Part shown: in pieces, positions 41,065-51,005 of the stretch
Layout: every line of letters begins with the position of its first letter
Position numbering within the stretch: position 1 is the stretch's first letter
Source: Streptomyces sp. ISL-36
Lineage (GTDB): Bacteria > Actinomycetota > Actinomycetes > Streptomycetales > Streptomycetaceae
Direction: 5' to 3'
DNA length: 64,000 nucleotides
Assembly (NCBI RefSeq): GCF_018614205.1
Contig: NZ_JAGGOS010000043.1
Span: forward strand, 1-64,000
Notes under the pieces: generated by a model
Told to the model about the DNA's origin: nothing
Databases searched by the model: none
Seen by the model: only the letters and a program-made list of their open reading frames with translations
Translations under genes and position numbers: made by a program

Positions 41065-42279
41065 TCACACCTCCACCAGCAGCTCATGGAAGCCGCGGAT
41101 CACGTACCCCGGCTTCCACCGCGGCTCCGCCGCGAGCCGCAGCGCCGGGGCCCGGCGGAGCAACTCGCCGAACAGCGCCGTCAGTTCGAGCCGGGCCAGC
41201 GGCGCTCCCAGGCAGTAGTGGATACCTGCGCCGAAGGTGATGTGCGGGTTGTCGGCGCGGGCCAGGTCCAGCGTGTCGGCCGTGTCGCCGAAGCGGGCGG
41301 GGTCGCGGTTGGCCGAGCCGAAGAGGAGGGCGACCTCCGAGCCTCGCGGGATCACCCGGTCGCCGATCTCGATGTCGTCGAGGACCCAGCGCTCGAACAT
41401 CTGCAGCGGGGTGTCGTAGCGCAGAAGTTCTTCCACAGCTGTGGACAACATTCCGTCCGCAGGGCCGGGTGCCGCCCGCAGCGCCGCCAGCTGCTCCGGA
41501 TGCGTCAGCAGCGTCCACCAGCCGTTGACGGTCGTGTTCACCGTCGCCTCGTGCCCCGCGTTCAGCAGCAGCACGCAGGTGGAGATCATCTCCTGCTCGG
41601 TGAGCTCCTCCACACCGATGAGTCCCGAGATCAGATCGTCCCCCGGGTCCTTGCGCCGCCGCTCGATCAGCTCCCGCAGATAGTCCGAGAACTCGATCGA
41701 GGCCCGGACCGCCCGCCGCGCCGACTCCTCGGAGGGGTTCAGCTCGAACATCCCGCAGATGTCGGCCGACCAGGGCCGCAGCCGCCCCCGCTCCTCGTCC
41801 TCCTCCGGGATGCCCAGCATCTCCGCGATCACGGCTACCGGCAGGGGTTCCGCCACCTCCGCGAGCAGGTCCCCGCCGCCCCGGGCGACGAGACCGCCCA
41901 CGAGCTCCCCGGCGAGCCGCTCCACCGTCGGCGCCAGGTTCTCCACCGTCCTCGGCGTGAACGCCTTCGAGACCAGCCGCCGGATCCGTGTGTGGTCGTG
42001 GGCCTCCAGGTCCAGCAGACCGTGGTCGTTGAGGGTGTGGAACGGCTCGTGGGCGGCGGACGGCGCCTCGCGGCCGAACTCCTCGTGGGTGAAGCGGTGC
42101 GTGTACGTACGGCCGAGGCGCCGGTCCCGCAGCAGCGCCGACACGTCCTCGTAGTGCGGGATCAGCCACTGCTTCGTGGGCGCGTACCAGTGGGCGCGCC
42201 CCGTCGCTCGCAGCTCGGCGTAGGCGGGATACGGGTCGGCGACGAATTCCGGGGACCAGGGGGCGAAGGGAACGTCCAT
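41065..42279 (-). CDS. Cytochrome P450, CYP107-like
   Basis: A 404-residue soluble bacterial P450. I-helix NAGHEATVNTT, ExxR in VEELLRYD, ERWVLDDIEIGDRVIPRG, and haem loop FGAGIHYCLGAPLAR with the Cys ligand near residue 355. The I-helix has His-Glu-Ala in place of the common Gly-x-Glu-Thr. From memory the S. coelicolor gene at this position is CYP107P1. No ferredoxin or reductase is adjacent, and the substrate is unknown. Start fixed by a TAGCGT element 6 nt before the ATG. Confidence 0.92.
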   Translation of the reverse strand: MDVPFAPWSPEFVADPYPAYAELRATGRAHWYAPTKQWLIPHYEDVSALLRDRRLGRTYTHRFTHEEFGREAPSAAHEPFHTLNDHGLLDLEAHDHTRIRRLVSKAFTPRTVENLAPTVERLAGELVGGLVARGGGDLLAEVAEPLPVAVIAEMLGIPEEDEERGRLRPWSADICGMFELNPSEESARRAVRASIEFSDYLRELIERRRKDPGDDLISGLIGVEELTEQEMISTCVLLLNAGHEATVNTTVNGWWTLLTHPEQLAALRAAPGPADGMLSTAVEELLRYDTPLQMFERWVLDDIEIGDRVIPRGSEVALLFGSANRDPARFGDTADTLDLARADNPHITFGAGIHYCLGAPLARLELTALFGELLRRAPALRLAAEPRWKPGYVIRGFHELLVEV

Positions 42280-42285
42280 GACCGG

Positions 42286-42291
42286 ACGCTA
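42286..42291 (-). promoter_or_regulatory. -10 element of the P450 gene, leaderless type
   Basis: TAGCGT on the minus strand ends 6 nt before the ATG at 42279. Confidence 0.5.
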
Positions 42292-42374
42292 CCCGCCCTG
42301 CCCGCCGCCCGCCCCTGCCGGGTTGCCCCGCCGACGGGCGCCGCCGTGCGGCCCCGCACCACCCCCGACCCGCT

Positions 42375-43034
42375 CTACCCTCCGACCTGCACCAGCCGCG
42401 CCTCGTACGCGAAGACCGCCGCCTGCGTCCGGTCCCGCAGCCCCAGCTTCACCAGGATCCGGCTCACATGGGTCTTGATCGTCGACTCGGCCACGACCAG
42501 ATGGTCCGCGATCTCCGCGTTCGACAGGCCCTGCGCGATCAGCACGAGCACCTCCGTCTCCCGCTCGGTCAACTCCCCCACCTGCGACAACGCCGGCGGC
42601 CGCGGTGTCTCCGCCGCCTTCGCGAACTCGGTGATCAGCCGCTTCGTCACGGTCGGCGCGAGCAGCGCCTCGCCGGCCGCCACCACCCGCACCCCCTCCG
42701 CGAGCTGGCGCGCCGAGGCGTCCTTCAGCAGAAAGCCCGAGGCCCCGGCGCGCAGCGCCTGGTACACGTACTCGTCGAGGTCGAAGGTGGTCAGGACCAG
42801 CACCTTCGCGTCCGCGTCCGCGGCCACGATCTCGCGGGTCGCGTCGATGCCGTTCAGTTCCGGCATCCGGATGTCCATCAGGACCACGTCCGGGTGGAGC
42901 GCCGCGACCTGGGCGACCGCCTCGCGGCCGTTGACCGCCTCGCCGACGACCTCGATGTCCGGCATCGCGCCCAGCAGGACCGAGAAGCCCTCGCGGACCA
43001 TCATCTGGTCGTCGACGATCAGCACACGGATCAC
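42375..43034 (-). CDS. NarL/FixJ-type response regulator
   Basis: A 219-residue regulator. The receiver domain has acidic Asp8/Asp9 (VLIVDDQ) and phosphoacceptor Asp54 (LMDIRMPELNG), and the C-terminal LuxR helix-turn-helix includes LTERETEVLVLIAQGLSNAE. ATGA overlap (43031-43034) with the upstream histidine kinase gene shows that the two are a cognate pair. Targets unknown. Confidence 0.95.
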   Translation of the reverse strand: MIRVLIVDDQMMVREGFSVLLGAMPDIEVVGEAVNGREAVAQVAALHPDVVLMDIRMPELNGIDATREIVAADADAKVLVLTTFDLDEYVYQALRAGASGFLLKDASARQLAEGVRVVAAGEALLAPTVTKRLITEFAKAAETPRPPALSQVGELTERETEVLVLIAQGLSNAEIADHLVVAESTIKTHVSRILVKLGLRDRTQAAVFAYEARLVQVGG

Positions 43035-44347
43035 TGCTCGGACTCCTCGCGGGTCACGGGGATGAACGCCGTCACCTCGTAGCCGCCGTCCTCGGTCGGC
43101 TCGGCCGTCATCTCTCCGTTGAGCATCGTCACACGCTCCCGCATGCCGGTGATGCCGTGCCCGGCGCCCGGCGACGCCTTCACGAGACCCCGCGCCGGAC
43201 CGTTGACGATCCGCAGCCCCAGACCGCCGAGGACGTAACTGACCTCCACCTTCGCCTCGGCGCCCGGCGCGTGCCGCAGTACGTTGCTCAGCGCCTCCTG
43301 GATGATCCGGTACGCCGAGAGTTCGACGCCCTGCGGCAGCTCCCGCACCGCGCCGGTCACCGTCTTCGTGACGTCGAGGCCGGCCTCGCGCACGTTGGCG
43401 ACCAGCCGCTCCAGGTCGGCGAGGGTGGGCTGCGGGGCGTCGGGCGCCTCGTAGTCCTCCGCCCGTACGACGCCGAGGACGCGCCGCAGCTCGGTCAGGG
43501 CCGCCACCGCGTTCTCACGGATGGTGACGAACGCCTGCTCCAGCTCCGGCGGCGGGTTCTCCACCCGATACGGGGCGGCCTCCGCCTGGATCGCGACCAC
43601 CGACATGTGGTGGGCGACCACGTCGTGCAGTTCGCGGGCGATGGTGGTGCGCTCCTCCAGAAGGGTGCGGCGGGAGCGCTCCTGGGCCGTGACGGTCTGC
43701 TGGGCGGTGACGGTCTGCTCCGCCTCGCGACGGACCTGCAGCACGGTCACGACGAGCAGGGCGAGGGCCGCTATGAAGAGGAGTTGCGGGGCGTCGGTTC
43801 CGTAGCCGCGGGTGAGGAAGAACTCGGCGAAGATCGCGTATCCGGCGGTCAGCAGCCACATCCAGCCCGCGGCACGGGGCCGGGTGCGGGCGGCGACGAC
43901 CGTGAGGACGAGGAGGTGCGCGGCGAAGGAGTTCGGCGCCCAGGGCCAGCCGTCCCCGTGGCTGCCCATGAAGCCGAGGAACGGCGTGGAGGCCAGCGAG
44001 GCCCAGAAGGCGAGCACCGGGCGGACGAGGGTGAGCAGCACGATCAGCGCGGGCGCGAACGCGTACACCGCCATCACCGGAGGCGGCGACCCTTCGGCCA
44101 CCGTGGCACCGATCAGGAACACGAAGAGGGCGCCGGCGGCGACCACGGCGTGCGGGGTCCACCTCGCTCCGGTGCGTATCCGCTCCGGCAGGCGGCGGGT
44201 CAGCCGCCCGTCGACCGCCATCGGCAGCAGCGGACGGTAGGCGAAGGGGTTGTGGAAGAGATCCTCGCGCAGCCCGCCGAGCGCGCCCTGGGCCAGGCGG
44301 AACTCGGGGCTTCGGCTCTTTGCGTCGTGCGTCTGGGGCTGGGTCAC
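43031..44347 (-). CDS. NarL-family sensor histidine kinase
   Basis: A 438-residue membrane sensor. Four to six hydrophobic helices lie in the first 190 residues with little extracellular loop, then a dimerisation/phosphoacceptor HisKA_3 motif (ARELHDVVAHHMSVVAIQAE) and an HATPase with AYRIIQEALSNVLRHAPGAE and GAGHGITGMRERVTML. It phosphorylates the overlapping downstream response regulator. The GTG at 44347 is 7 nt after TACCTT, supporting a leaderless start; the TTG at 44356 lies in the gap and was rejected. Confidence 0.93.
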   Translation of the reverse strand: MTQPQTHDAKSRSPEFRLAQGALGGLREDLFHNPFAYRPLLPMAVDGRLTRRLPERIRTGARWTPHAVVAAGALFVFLIGATVAEGSPPPVMAVYAFAPALIVLLTLVRPVLAFWASLASTPFLGFMGSHGDGWPWAPNSFAAHLLVLTVVAARTRPRAAGWMWLLTAGYAIFAEFFLTRGYGTDAPQLLFIAALALLVVTVLQVRREAEQTVTAQQTVTAQERSRRTLLEERTTIARELHDVVAHHMSVVAIQAEAAPYRVENPPPELEQAFVTIRENAVAALTELRRVLGVVRAEDYEAPDAPQPTLADLERLVANVREAGLDVTKTVTGAVRELPQGVELSAYRIIQEALSNVLRHAPGAEAKVEVSYVLGGLGLRIVNGPARGLVKASPGAGHGITGMRERVTMLNGEMTAEPTEDGGYEVTAFIPVTREESEQ

Positions 44348-44354
44348 GTACGTC

Positions 44355-44360
44355 AAGGTA
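44355..44360 (-). promoter_or_regulatory. -10 element of the two-component operon, leaderless type
   Basis: TACCTT on the minus strand, 7 nt before the GTG at 44347. Confidence 0.5.
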
Positions 44361-44531
44361 CGGGGGGCGGGCGGACGCGGTCGTCCCCATGGATGGGGAT
44401 CCTTCCGCGTCCGTCCCAGGTACTACGCGGCGCGCCCGCGGCCACCGAGGGCGATCTGTTCCGGGCCCCGAGTCTGTCGCAAGCCGAGGTCCCTGCGCTC
44501 AGCCCCTGAGCCAGGTCCCGCGCTCAGCCCT

Positions 44532-45401
44532 TCAGAACGCGAGCTGCGCGATCTCCTCCGCCACCACCGCGCACGCGTCCGCCGCCGGATCGATCAGCGG
44601 GAAGTGCCCGACGTCCGGCAGGAGCGTGAGGCCCACCGTCTCCCCCGCCTTCGCCGCCGCGTCCACATAGGCCTCGGCGACCGCCTGCGGGACGACCACG
44701 TCTTCCCGGCCCTGGACGACCACGGTCGCGATTCCGGTGGGCAGCAGCAGCGCGGGGTCGGCATGCCGTGCCCGTACGTCGAACTCGCCCTCTCCACCGA
44801 GCAGTTCGGTCACCGCCCCACCGCACACCCCGAGCTCGACGGCCCGGTCGAAGTGGGCGATCGGCGCCAGCGCGACCACGCCGCGCAGTGCGGGCGCGGA
44901 GGGCAGCCGCCAGGGCGCGTCGGGAGGCAGGACGTGGCGGGCGGCCGCCCACAGGGCCAGGTGACCCCCCGCGGAGTGGCCGGTGAGCACGATCCGGCGC
45001 GGGTCGGCCTGCGGGAGATGCTCGGCGACCAGCCGCGGTACGGCGTCCAGCGCGGCGGCCACGTCGTCGAAGGTCTCGGGCCACCGTCCGGCGACCGGCC
45101 CGGTCGCACCCTGCCGGGGGAGGGAACCGCCGCGCCGGTACTCGACGTTGGCGACGGCGAAGCCCCGGCGGGCGAGAAAGTCCACGAAAGGAGTCAGATG
45201 CCGCCGGTCGTACGGCGCCCGCCAGGCACCGCCGTGCAGCGCGACGACGAGCGGGGCCCGCTGCCGGCCACCGCGGGGAGCGTAGAAGTCGACGACTTGG
45301 TCGGGGTGTTCGCCGTACGCGGCGGACGCGTCCGGGGCGACGGCCGGGTGCGAGAAGGCCGATGCTTCTTCGGCTGCGTCGCGCGCGGCAGGGTCCGGCA
45401 T
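44532..45401 (-). CDS. Alpha/beta hydrolase, probable N-formylkynurenine formamidase
   Basis: A 289-residue esterase/lipase-like hydrolase. Oxyanion motif HGGAW, nucleophile elbow GHSAGGHLALW, late Asp in VVVQGREDVVVP and His in LPDVGHFPLID. It follows kynureninase and tryptophan dioxygenase on the same strand, so the missing step between them, N-formylkynurenine to kynurenine plus formate, is the best assignment; general esterase activity cannot be excluded. The ATG at 45401 was chosen because upstream codons lack coding character. Confidence 0.82.
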   Translation of the reverse strand: MPDPAARDAAEEASAFSHPAVAPDASAAYGEHPDQVVDFYAPRGGRQRAPLVVALHGGAWRAPYDRRHLTPFVDFLARRGFAVANVEYRRGGSLPRQGATGPVAGRWPETFDDVAAALDAVPRLVAEHLPQADPRRIVLTGHSAGGHLALWAAARHVLPPDAPWRLPSAPALRGVVALAPIAHFDRAVELGVCGGAVTELLGGEGEFDVRARHADPALLLPTGIATVVVQGREDVVVPQAVAEAYVDAAAKAGETVGLTLLPDVGHFPLIDPAADACAVVAEEIAQLAF

Positions 45402-45509
45402 GCTGTTCCAACCTCTCGGGGACGGGGCCGAATTGGCCTGACCTGCGGGGACGGTACCAGGAGTGGAGCCCCCGCAGATCAAGCGATCATCGGACCGCCG
45501 GCGTACCCC

Positions 45510-46709
45510 CTATGCTCCCCGGCCGGTGAGGACCTCGGCGAGGACCCTGGCCGCCCGCTCCGTATCGGCGAAGCCGACGTACAGCGGGGTGAAACCGAAC
45601 CGCAGCACGTCGGGGCGGCGCAGATCGCCTACCACTCCGCGCCGGATCAACTCCGCCATGACGGCGGGCGCCTCCGTGCAGCGCAGGGCGACCTGGCTGC
45701 CCCGCTCGGCGTGCGCCCCGGGCGTCAGGGACTCGACCCGTCCGGCCGGCACGTACTCCCGTACGCACTCCAGGAAGAAGTCCGTCAACGCGAGGGACTT
45801 GGCGCGCACGTCCTCGATGTCCACCCCGTCCCACACGTCGAGCGCCGCTTCGAGCGCCAGCAGGGAGAGGATGTCGGGCGTGCCGACGCGGCCGCGGAGC
45901 GCGCCCGCCGCCGCCTCGTACCCCGGGGTCATCCCGAAGGGGTCGGTGTGCGAGTTCCAGCCGGGCAGCGGGGAGTCGAAAGTCGCCTGGTGGCGCTCGG
46001 CGACGTACAGGTACGCGGGCGAACCGGGGCCGCCGTTCAGGTACTTGTAGGTGCAGCCGACCGCCAGGTCGACACCGTGCGCGTCCAGTCCGACCGGCAG
46101 CGCGCCCGCGCTGTGGCACAGGTCCCAGACGGCGAGCGCGCCCGCCGCGCGGACCGCCGCCGTGATGCCGGGCAGGTCGTGCAGCCGGCCGGTGCGGTAG
46201 TCGACGTGGTTGACCAGCGCGACGGCCGTGCGCGGACCCACGGCGTCCGGCACGTCGGCGGGGGCGACCGGCACGATCCGGCGGCCGGTCATCCGGGCCG
46301 CGGACTCGGCGATGTACCCGTCCGTGGGAAAGGTCGTCGCGTCGACGAGTATCTCGTCCCGGTCGTCACCGGCCAGCCGCGCGGCGCCGACGACGGCCTT
46401 GAAGACGTTCACGCTGGTGGAGTCGGAGACCACGACCTGCCCGGGGGCGGCGCCGACGAGCGGGGCGATCCGGTCGCCGATCCGCTCCGGCGCGGTCCAC
46501 CAGCCGCTCTCGTCCCAGGAACGGATGCGCAGCTCGCCCCACTCACGGGTGATGACATCGGCCATGCGGGCGGGCACATGAGCCGGCAGCGCGCCGAGCG
46601 AGTTCCCGTCGAGGTAGACGGCCTCGTCGAGGGCGAACCGCTCACGCAGCTTGGCCAGTCGGTCGTCCGCGTCCAGCCGGAGCGCTTTCTCGCGTACGGT
46701 CTCAGACAT
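45510..46709 (-). CDS. kynU: Kynureninase
   Basis: A 399-residue PLP enzyme that cleaves kynurenine to anthranilate and alanine. Visible motifs: YLDGNSLGALP, VVSDSTSVNVFKAVVGA, LVNHVDYRTGRLHDL, LAVWDLCHSAGALPV (PLP Asp) and GCTYKYLNGGPGSPAYLYV (PLP Lys). Its ATG overlaps the end of the tryptophan dioxygenase gene by 8 bp (46702-46709), so the genes are coupled. The downstream hydrolase gene starts about 110 bp later. Confidence 0.95.
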   Translation of the reverse strand: MSETVREKALRLDADDRLAKLRERFALDEAVYLDGNSLGALPAHVPARMADVITREWGELRIRSWDESGWWTAPERIGDRIAPLVGAAPGQVVVSDSTSVNVFKAVVGAARLAGDDRDEILVDATTFPTDGYIAESAARMTGRRIVPVAPADVPDAVGPRTAVALVNHVDYRTGRLHDLPGITAAVRAAGALAVWDLCHSAGALPVGLDAHGVDLAVGCTYKYLNGGPGSPAYLYVAERHQATFDSPLPGWNSHTDPFGMTPGYEAAAGALRGRVGTPDILSLLALEAALDVWDGVDIEDVRAKSLALTDFFLECVREYVPAGRVESLTPGAHAERGSQVALRCTEAPAVMAELIRRGVVGDLRRPDVLRFGFTPLYVGFADTERAARVLAEVLTGRGA

Positions 46710-47550
46710 GGCTACGGGCCGTCCACAGCTCGGGGAACACGTTCTTCTGCGCCCGCTTCTCCAGCCAGGCCACGCCCGCCGAGCCGCCGGTGCCCGTCTT
46801 GGAGCCCATGGCCCGCCGGGTGGCGACGAGGTGGTCGTTGCGCCAGCGCCAGACCAGCTCGGCGACATCGCTCAACGCCTCGCCCAGGCGGACGAGTTCG
46901 CCGTTCTGGTCGGGCTCGGCGTAGATGCCGGCCCAGATCTCCTCGATCTCGGGCGAGGGCTCGTACTTCTTCGCCAGGTCCCGGTCGAGCACGGCGGCCG
47001 GTACGGGCAGACCGCGCCGGGCGAGGAGCCGCAGCACCTCGTCGTACAGGCTCGGCTCCTGGAGCGCCTTCTCCAGCTCCGCGTGGACCCGGGGCGCGCC
47101 CCGGTGCGGCACCAGCATCGACGCGGACTTCTCGCCGAGCAGGAACTCCATCCGCCGGTACATCGCCGACTGGAAGCCGGAGCCCTCACCGAGGGCGCCG
47201 CGGTAGGCGTTGAACTGCGCGGGGGTGAGCTGGGCGAGCGGCCGCCAGGAGTGGTTCAGGGCCTCCAGCTCGCGCACGGACCGCTTGAGCGCGTCCATCG
47301 CGACGGGGACGCGGTCCTCGCGCAGCGCGCGGCTCGCGGTCTCCCACTCGTGGACGATGACGGTGAACCACAGCTCCATGACCTGGGTGGTGACCAGGAA
47401 GACCATCTCGCCCGGATCGTCGGAGCGCAGGTGCTGGAGGTGGGTGAGAACGTCCGCCTGTACGTAGTCCTCGTACGGCGTCGTGCCCGCGAAGTCGAGG
47501 TTCGGGTCATCGACCGAACCGGCTCCGGAGGCATCGGGGAAGGTGGACAT
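46702..47550 (-). CDS. Tryptophan 2,3-dioxygenase
   Basis: A 282-residue haem dioxygenase opening the indole ring of Trp to N-formylkynurenine. Family segments: YEDYVQADVLTHLQHLRSDD, EMVFLVTTQVMELWFTVIVH with the substrate-site residues, FQSAMYRRMEFLLG, and the haem-ligand region LVWRWRNDHLVATRRAMGSK then TGTGGSAGVAWL. GAGGAG precedes the ATG at 47550. First gene of the Trp to anthranilate unit. Confidence 0.96.
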   Translation of the reverse strand: MSTFPDASGAGSVDDPNLDFAGTTPYEDYVQADVLTHLQHLRSDDPGEMVFLVTTQVMELWFTVIVHEWETASRALREDRVPVAMDALKRSVRELEALNHSWRPLAQLTPAQFNAYRGALGEGSGFQSAMYRRMEFLLGEKSASMLVPHRGAPRVHAELEKALQEPSLYDEVLRLLARRGLPVPAAVLDRDLAKKYEPSPEIEEIWAGIYAEPDQNGELVRLGEALSDVAELVWRWRNDHLVATRRAMGSKTGTGGSAGVAWLEKRAQKNVFPELWTARSHV

Positions 47551-47657
47551 CGCTGTCTCCTCGATACGTACTACCGGGTAGCGGTCCGCTCCTTCCGTGT
47601 GGCAGTGGAGCCCCGGTCCCCTCGGGCCCGCGCTTCGTCACGCATGACCCAACCGCA

Positions 47658-48545
<888 letters not shown>

Positions 48546-48766
48546 GACAGACTTCTCCCCTGCGTCGGCCGGTGTGGGGGGAGAGGGTGGGGCCTCTGTG
48601 CCGGCGGATTCGATACAACAAACGGTCCGGAGGATCGTAACCGCCGCTTCGAACGCCCTCGAACACCCGCCGAACTATGACCGGTTTCCACCCCCGGGAG
48701 CCGTCGCGCCCCGGGGAGTGGAACCGCGTGCCGACCGTGTCGGCGCGGCGTGGCGGCCGGGCGTCT

Positions 48767-48818
48767 GCCGACCGCGTGCCGGTCGTGCGTGAGCCGACCG
48801 CATGCCGGTCGTGCGTCA
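48767..48818. repeat. 26-bp tandem repeat, two copies
   Basis: Adjacent 26-bp copies (48767-48792 and 48793-48818), each containing a GACCG/CGGTC dyad. The second copy runs into the stop codon of the DUF3151 gene. Confidence 0.75.
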
Positions 48819-49229
48819 GCCGAGGGTCTGCGCGGCCGTCTCGGAGGAGTCGCGCAGGAACGTCGAGCAGCGCTCGTACTCGTCCTTCTCGCCGATGTCC
48901 CCCGCCGCCCGCGCCAGCGCGTGCAGCGCCCGCAGGAAGCCCCGGTTCGGCTCGTGCTCCCACGGCACCGGGCCGTGGCCCTTCCAGCCGCTGCGGCGCA
49001 GCGCGTCCAGGCCGCGGTGGTAGCCGGTACGGGCGTAGGCGTACGACTCGATGACCCGGCCGCCCTCGTACGCCTCGTCGGCGAGCTGGGCCCAGGCCAG
49101 CGAGGAGGTCGGGTACTTCGCGGCGACGTTCGCCGGCGCCGTGCCGTTGGCGAGCAGCTCACGCGGCTCGGGATCGTCGGGGAGGTGGGTGGGGGGCGGT
49201 CCCCCCAGCAGGTTCTCGTGGATGGCCAT
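48816..49229 (-). CDS. DUF3151 protein
   Basis: A 137-residue soluble protein matching DUF3151: MAIHENLLGGPPPTHLPDDP, KYPTSSLAWAQLADEAY, SYAYARTGYHRGLDALRRSG and the VPWEHEPNRGFLRALHALAR helix. The pattern is TPR-like. Function unknown; in Streptomyces it is found near fba. CAGACT lies 6 nt before the ATG, within the gap and end of the MFS gene, so it may have its own leaderless promoter. Confidence 0.88.
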   Translation of the reverse strand: MAIHENLLGGPPPTHLPDDPEPRELLANGTAPANVAAKYPTSSLAWAQLADEAYEGGRVIESYAYARTGYHRGLDALRRSGWKGHGPVPWEHEPNRGFLRALHALARAAGDIGEKDEYERCSTFLRDSSETAAQTLG

Positions 49230-49254
49230 GGGGCCAGTCTGCCTCAGCGGCGAC

Positions 49255-50745
49255 TCACCGATCGCCCGGGCCGGGCGGGTGGATCCCCTCCGGCCGGCCG
49301 GCGAGCCGGTCCCGCTCGCCGGGGTCCAGCGGCGGCGACGTCACCCCGCAGTGCACCCGGCACCCGGGATGGCAGGACGCCGGCGTGGCCTGCGCCCGTA
49401 CCGTCGCCCAGGCGAGGACCGCGCCCGCGACCAGCAGGCCCGCACACATCGGCATCGCCCGCCGGAACGTCTCCCCGAACTCGCCCGCCGACCGGTACGC
49501 CTCCGGCCCCATCCCCGCCAGCATCGGCAGCGCCGCCACCGCGAGGAGCCCGGCCGCCCGCGCCGCCGCGTTGTTGATCCCGCTCGCCAGCCCCGCCCTG
49601 GACACCTCCACCGACGCCAGCACGGTCGAGGTCAGCGGCGCGACCAGAGCCGTCATCCCCAGACCCAGCACGAGCAGCGCCGGCAGCACATCCCGTACGT
49701 ACGAGGCGTTCTCCTCCACCCGCAGCATCAGCAGCATCCCGGCGGCGCACAGCAGTGGCCCCACGGTCAGCGGGATCCGCGGTCCGATCCGCTCCCCCAG
49801 CTCTCCCGCCCGGGCCGACAGCAGCAGCATCAGCCCCGTCGTGGGCAGCAGCGCCGTTCCCGCGCCCAGCGCCGAGTAGCCGGAGACCACCTGGAGCTGG
49901 AGCGCGGCAAGGAAGAAGAAACCGCTGAACGCCGCGTACACGCAGAGGGTGACCAGGTTGACCGCCGTGAACTGCCGGGACGCGAAGATCGACGGCGGCA
50001 TCATGGCGCCCGCCCGCCGACGCCGCTCCACGGCGACGAACCCCGCGCCGACCAGGATCCCCAGCGCCCCCGCCCACCACGCCTCCCCGATCAGCGCATA
50101 GGTGACGAGCGCGAGCGCCGCCGCCCCGAGCACGGCGCCGAGGACGTCGAACCGGCCGTGGGCGGCCTCGTCCCGCGACTCCGGGACGTGCCACAGCGCC
50201 ACCGGCACGCACAGCAGGGCCAGCGGCACGTTCAGCCAGAACACCCAGCGCCAGCCGGGCCCGTCGACCAGCCAGCCGCCGACGAACGGCCCGATCGCCG
50301 CGCCGACCCCGCCGAACCCGGACCACAGACCGACGGCCCTGGCCCGGTCGTCCGGATGGAAGCTCGCCTGGATCAGCGCGAGCGACCCCGGGGTGAGCAG
50401 CGCACCGCCGACGCCCTGGAGCGCGCGGGCTGCGATCAGGACACCGGCGTTCGGCGCGAGCCCGCACAGCAGCGACGCGGCGGCGAACCACACCACCCCG
50501 ACCACGAACACCCGCCGCCGCCCGTAGCGGTCGCCCAGCGCCCCGCCGAGCAGGATGAGACCGGCCAGGGTGAGCATGTAGCCGTTGACGGTCCACTGAA
50601 GGGCGGCCAGGTCGGCTCCGAGGTCCTCCCCGATGTGGGGCAGGGCGACGTTGACGACGGTGGAGTCCAGCAGCGCCATCCCGGAACCGAGGACGGTGGT
50701 GAACAGGATCCACCGCCCCGTCCCCGAGGCGAGCCTGATGTCCAT
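49255..50745 (-). CDS. MFS exporter, DHA2 (EmrB/QacA) family
   Basis: A 496-residue transporter with about 14 membrane helices. Motif C is in LDSTVVNVALPHIGEDLG, motif A is GGALGDRYGRRRVFVVG, and LMLLLSARAGELGERIGPRI lies in the second half. The family exports drugs and endogenous antibiotics by proton antiport. A cytoplasmic or extracellular tail holds three Cys (SCHPGCRVHC). ATG 50745 is 7 nt after GACGAT, favouring a leaderless start there; ATG 50754 is the alternative. Confidence 0.92.
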   Translation of the reverse strand: MDIRLASGTGRWILFTTVLGSGMALLDSTVVNVALPHIGEDLGADLAALQWTVNGYMLTLAGLILLGGALGDRYGRRRVFVVGVVWFAAASLLCGLAPNAGVLIAARALQGVGGALLTPGSLALIQASFHPDDRARAVGLWSGFGGVGAAIGPFVGGWLVDGPGWRWVFWLNVPLALLCVPVALWHVPESRDEAAHGRFDVLGAVLGAAALALVTYALIGEAWWAGALGILVGAGFVAVERRRRAGAMMPPSIFASRQFTAVNLVTLCVYAAFSGFFFLAALQLQVVSGYSALGAGTALLPTTGLMLLLSARAGELGERIGPRIPLTVGPLLCAAGMLLMLRVEENASYVRDVLPALLVLGLGMTALVAPLTSTVLASVEVSRAGLASGINNAAARAAGLLAVAALPMLAGMGPEAYRSAGEFGETFRRAMPMCAGLLVAGAVLAWATVRAQATPASCHPGCRVHCGVTSPPLDPGERDRLAGRPEGIHPPGPGDR

Positions 50746-50861
50746 GCCTGCCATCGTCCCCGCCGAACGCCCCCGTGCACACGCGAAGCGCTACCGGAAC
50801 CGGCCGGGCGGGACCGGGCGGGCGTCACCGGGCGTGCGGGACCGGGCGTACGGGACCGGGT

Positions 50862-50937
50862 GTCACCGGGCGTACGGGGCCGGGCGTCACCGGCCGGGCG
50901 TCACCGGGCGTACGGGGCCGGGCGTCACCGGCCGGGC
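50862..50937. repeat. 38-bp tandem repeat, two copies in a larger GGGCGT-rich array
   Basis: Two adjacent copies (50862-50899, 50900-50937) built from shorter GTCACCGGGCGTACGGG-type pieces. Further degenerate pieces extend from about 50805 to 51000. This fills the gap upstream of the MFS gene and downstream of the PatB-like gene. Confidence 0.75.
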
Positions 50938-51005
50938 GTCAGTCGGGAACGGGCGTGCGCCGAGCCCGGCCGTTCGCTCGGGCCGGGCGGGACCGGGCGG
51001 GACCG

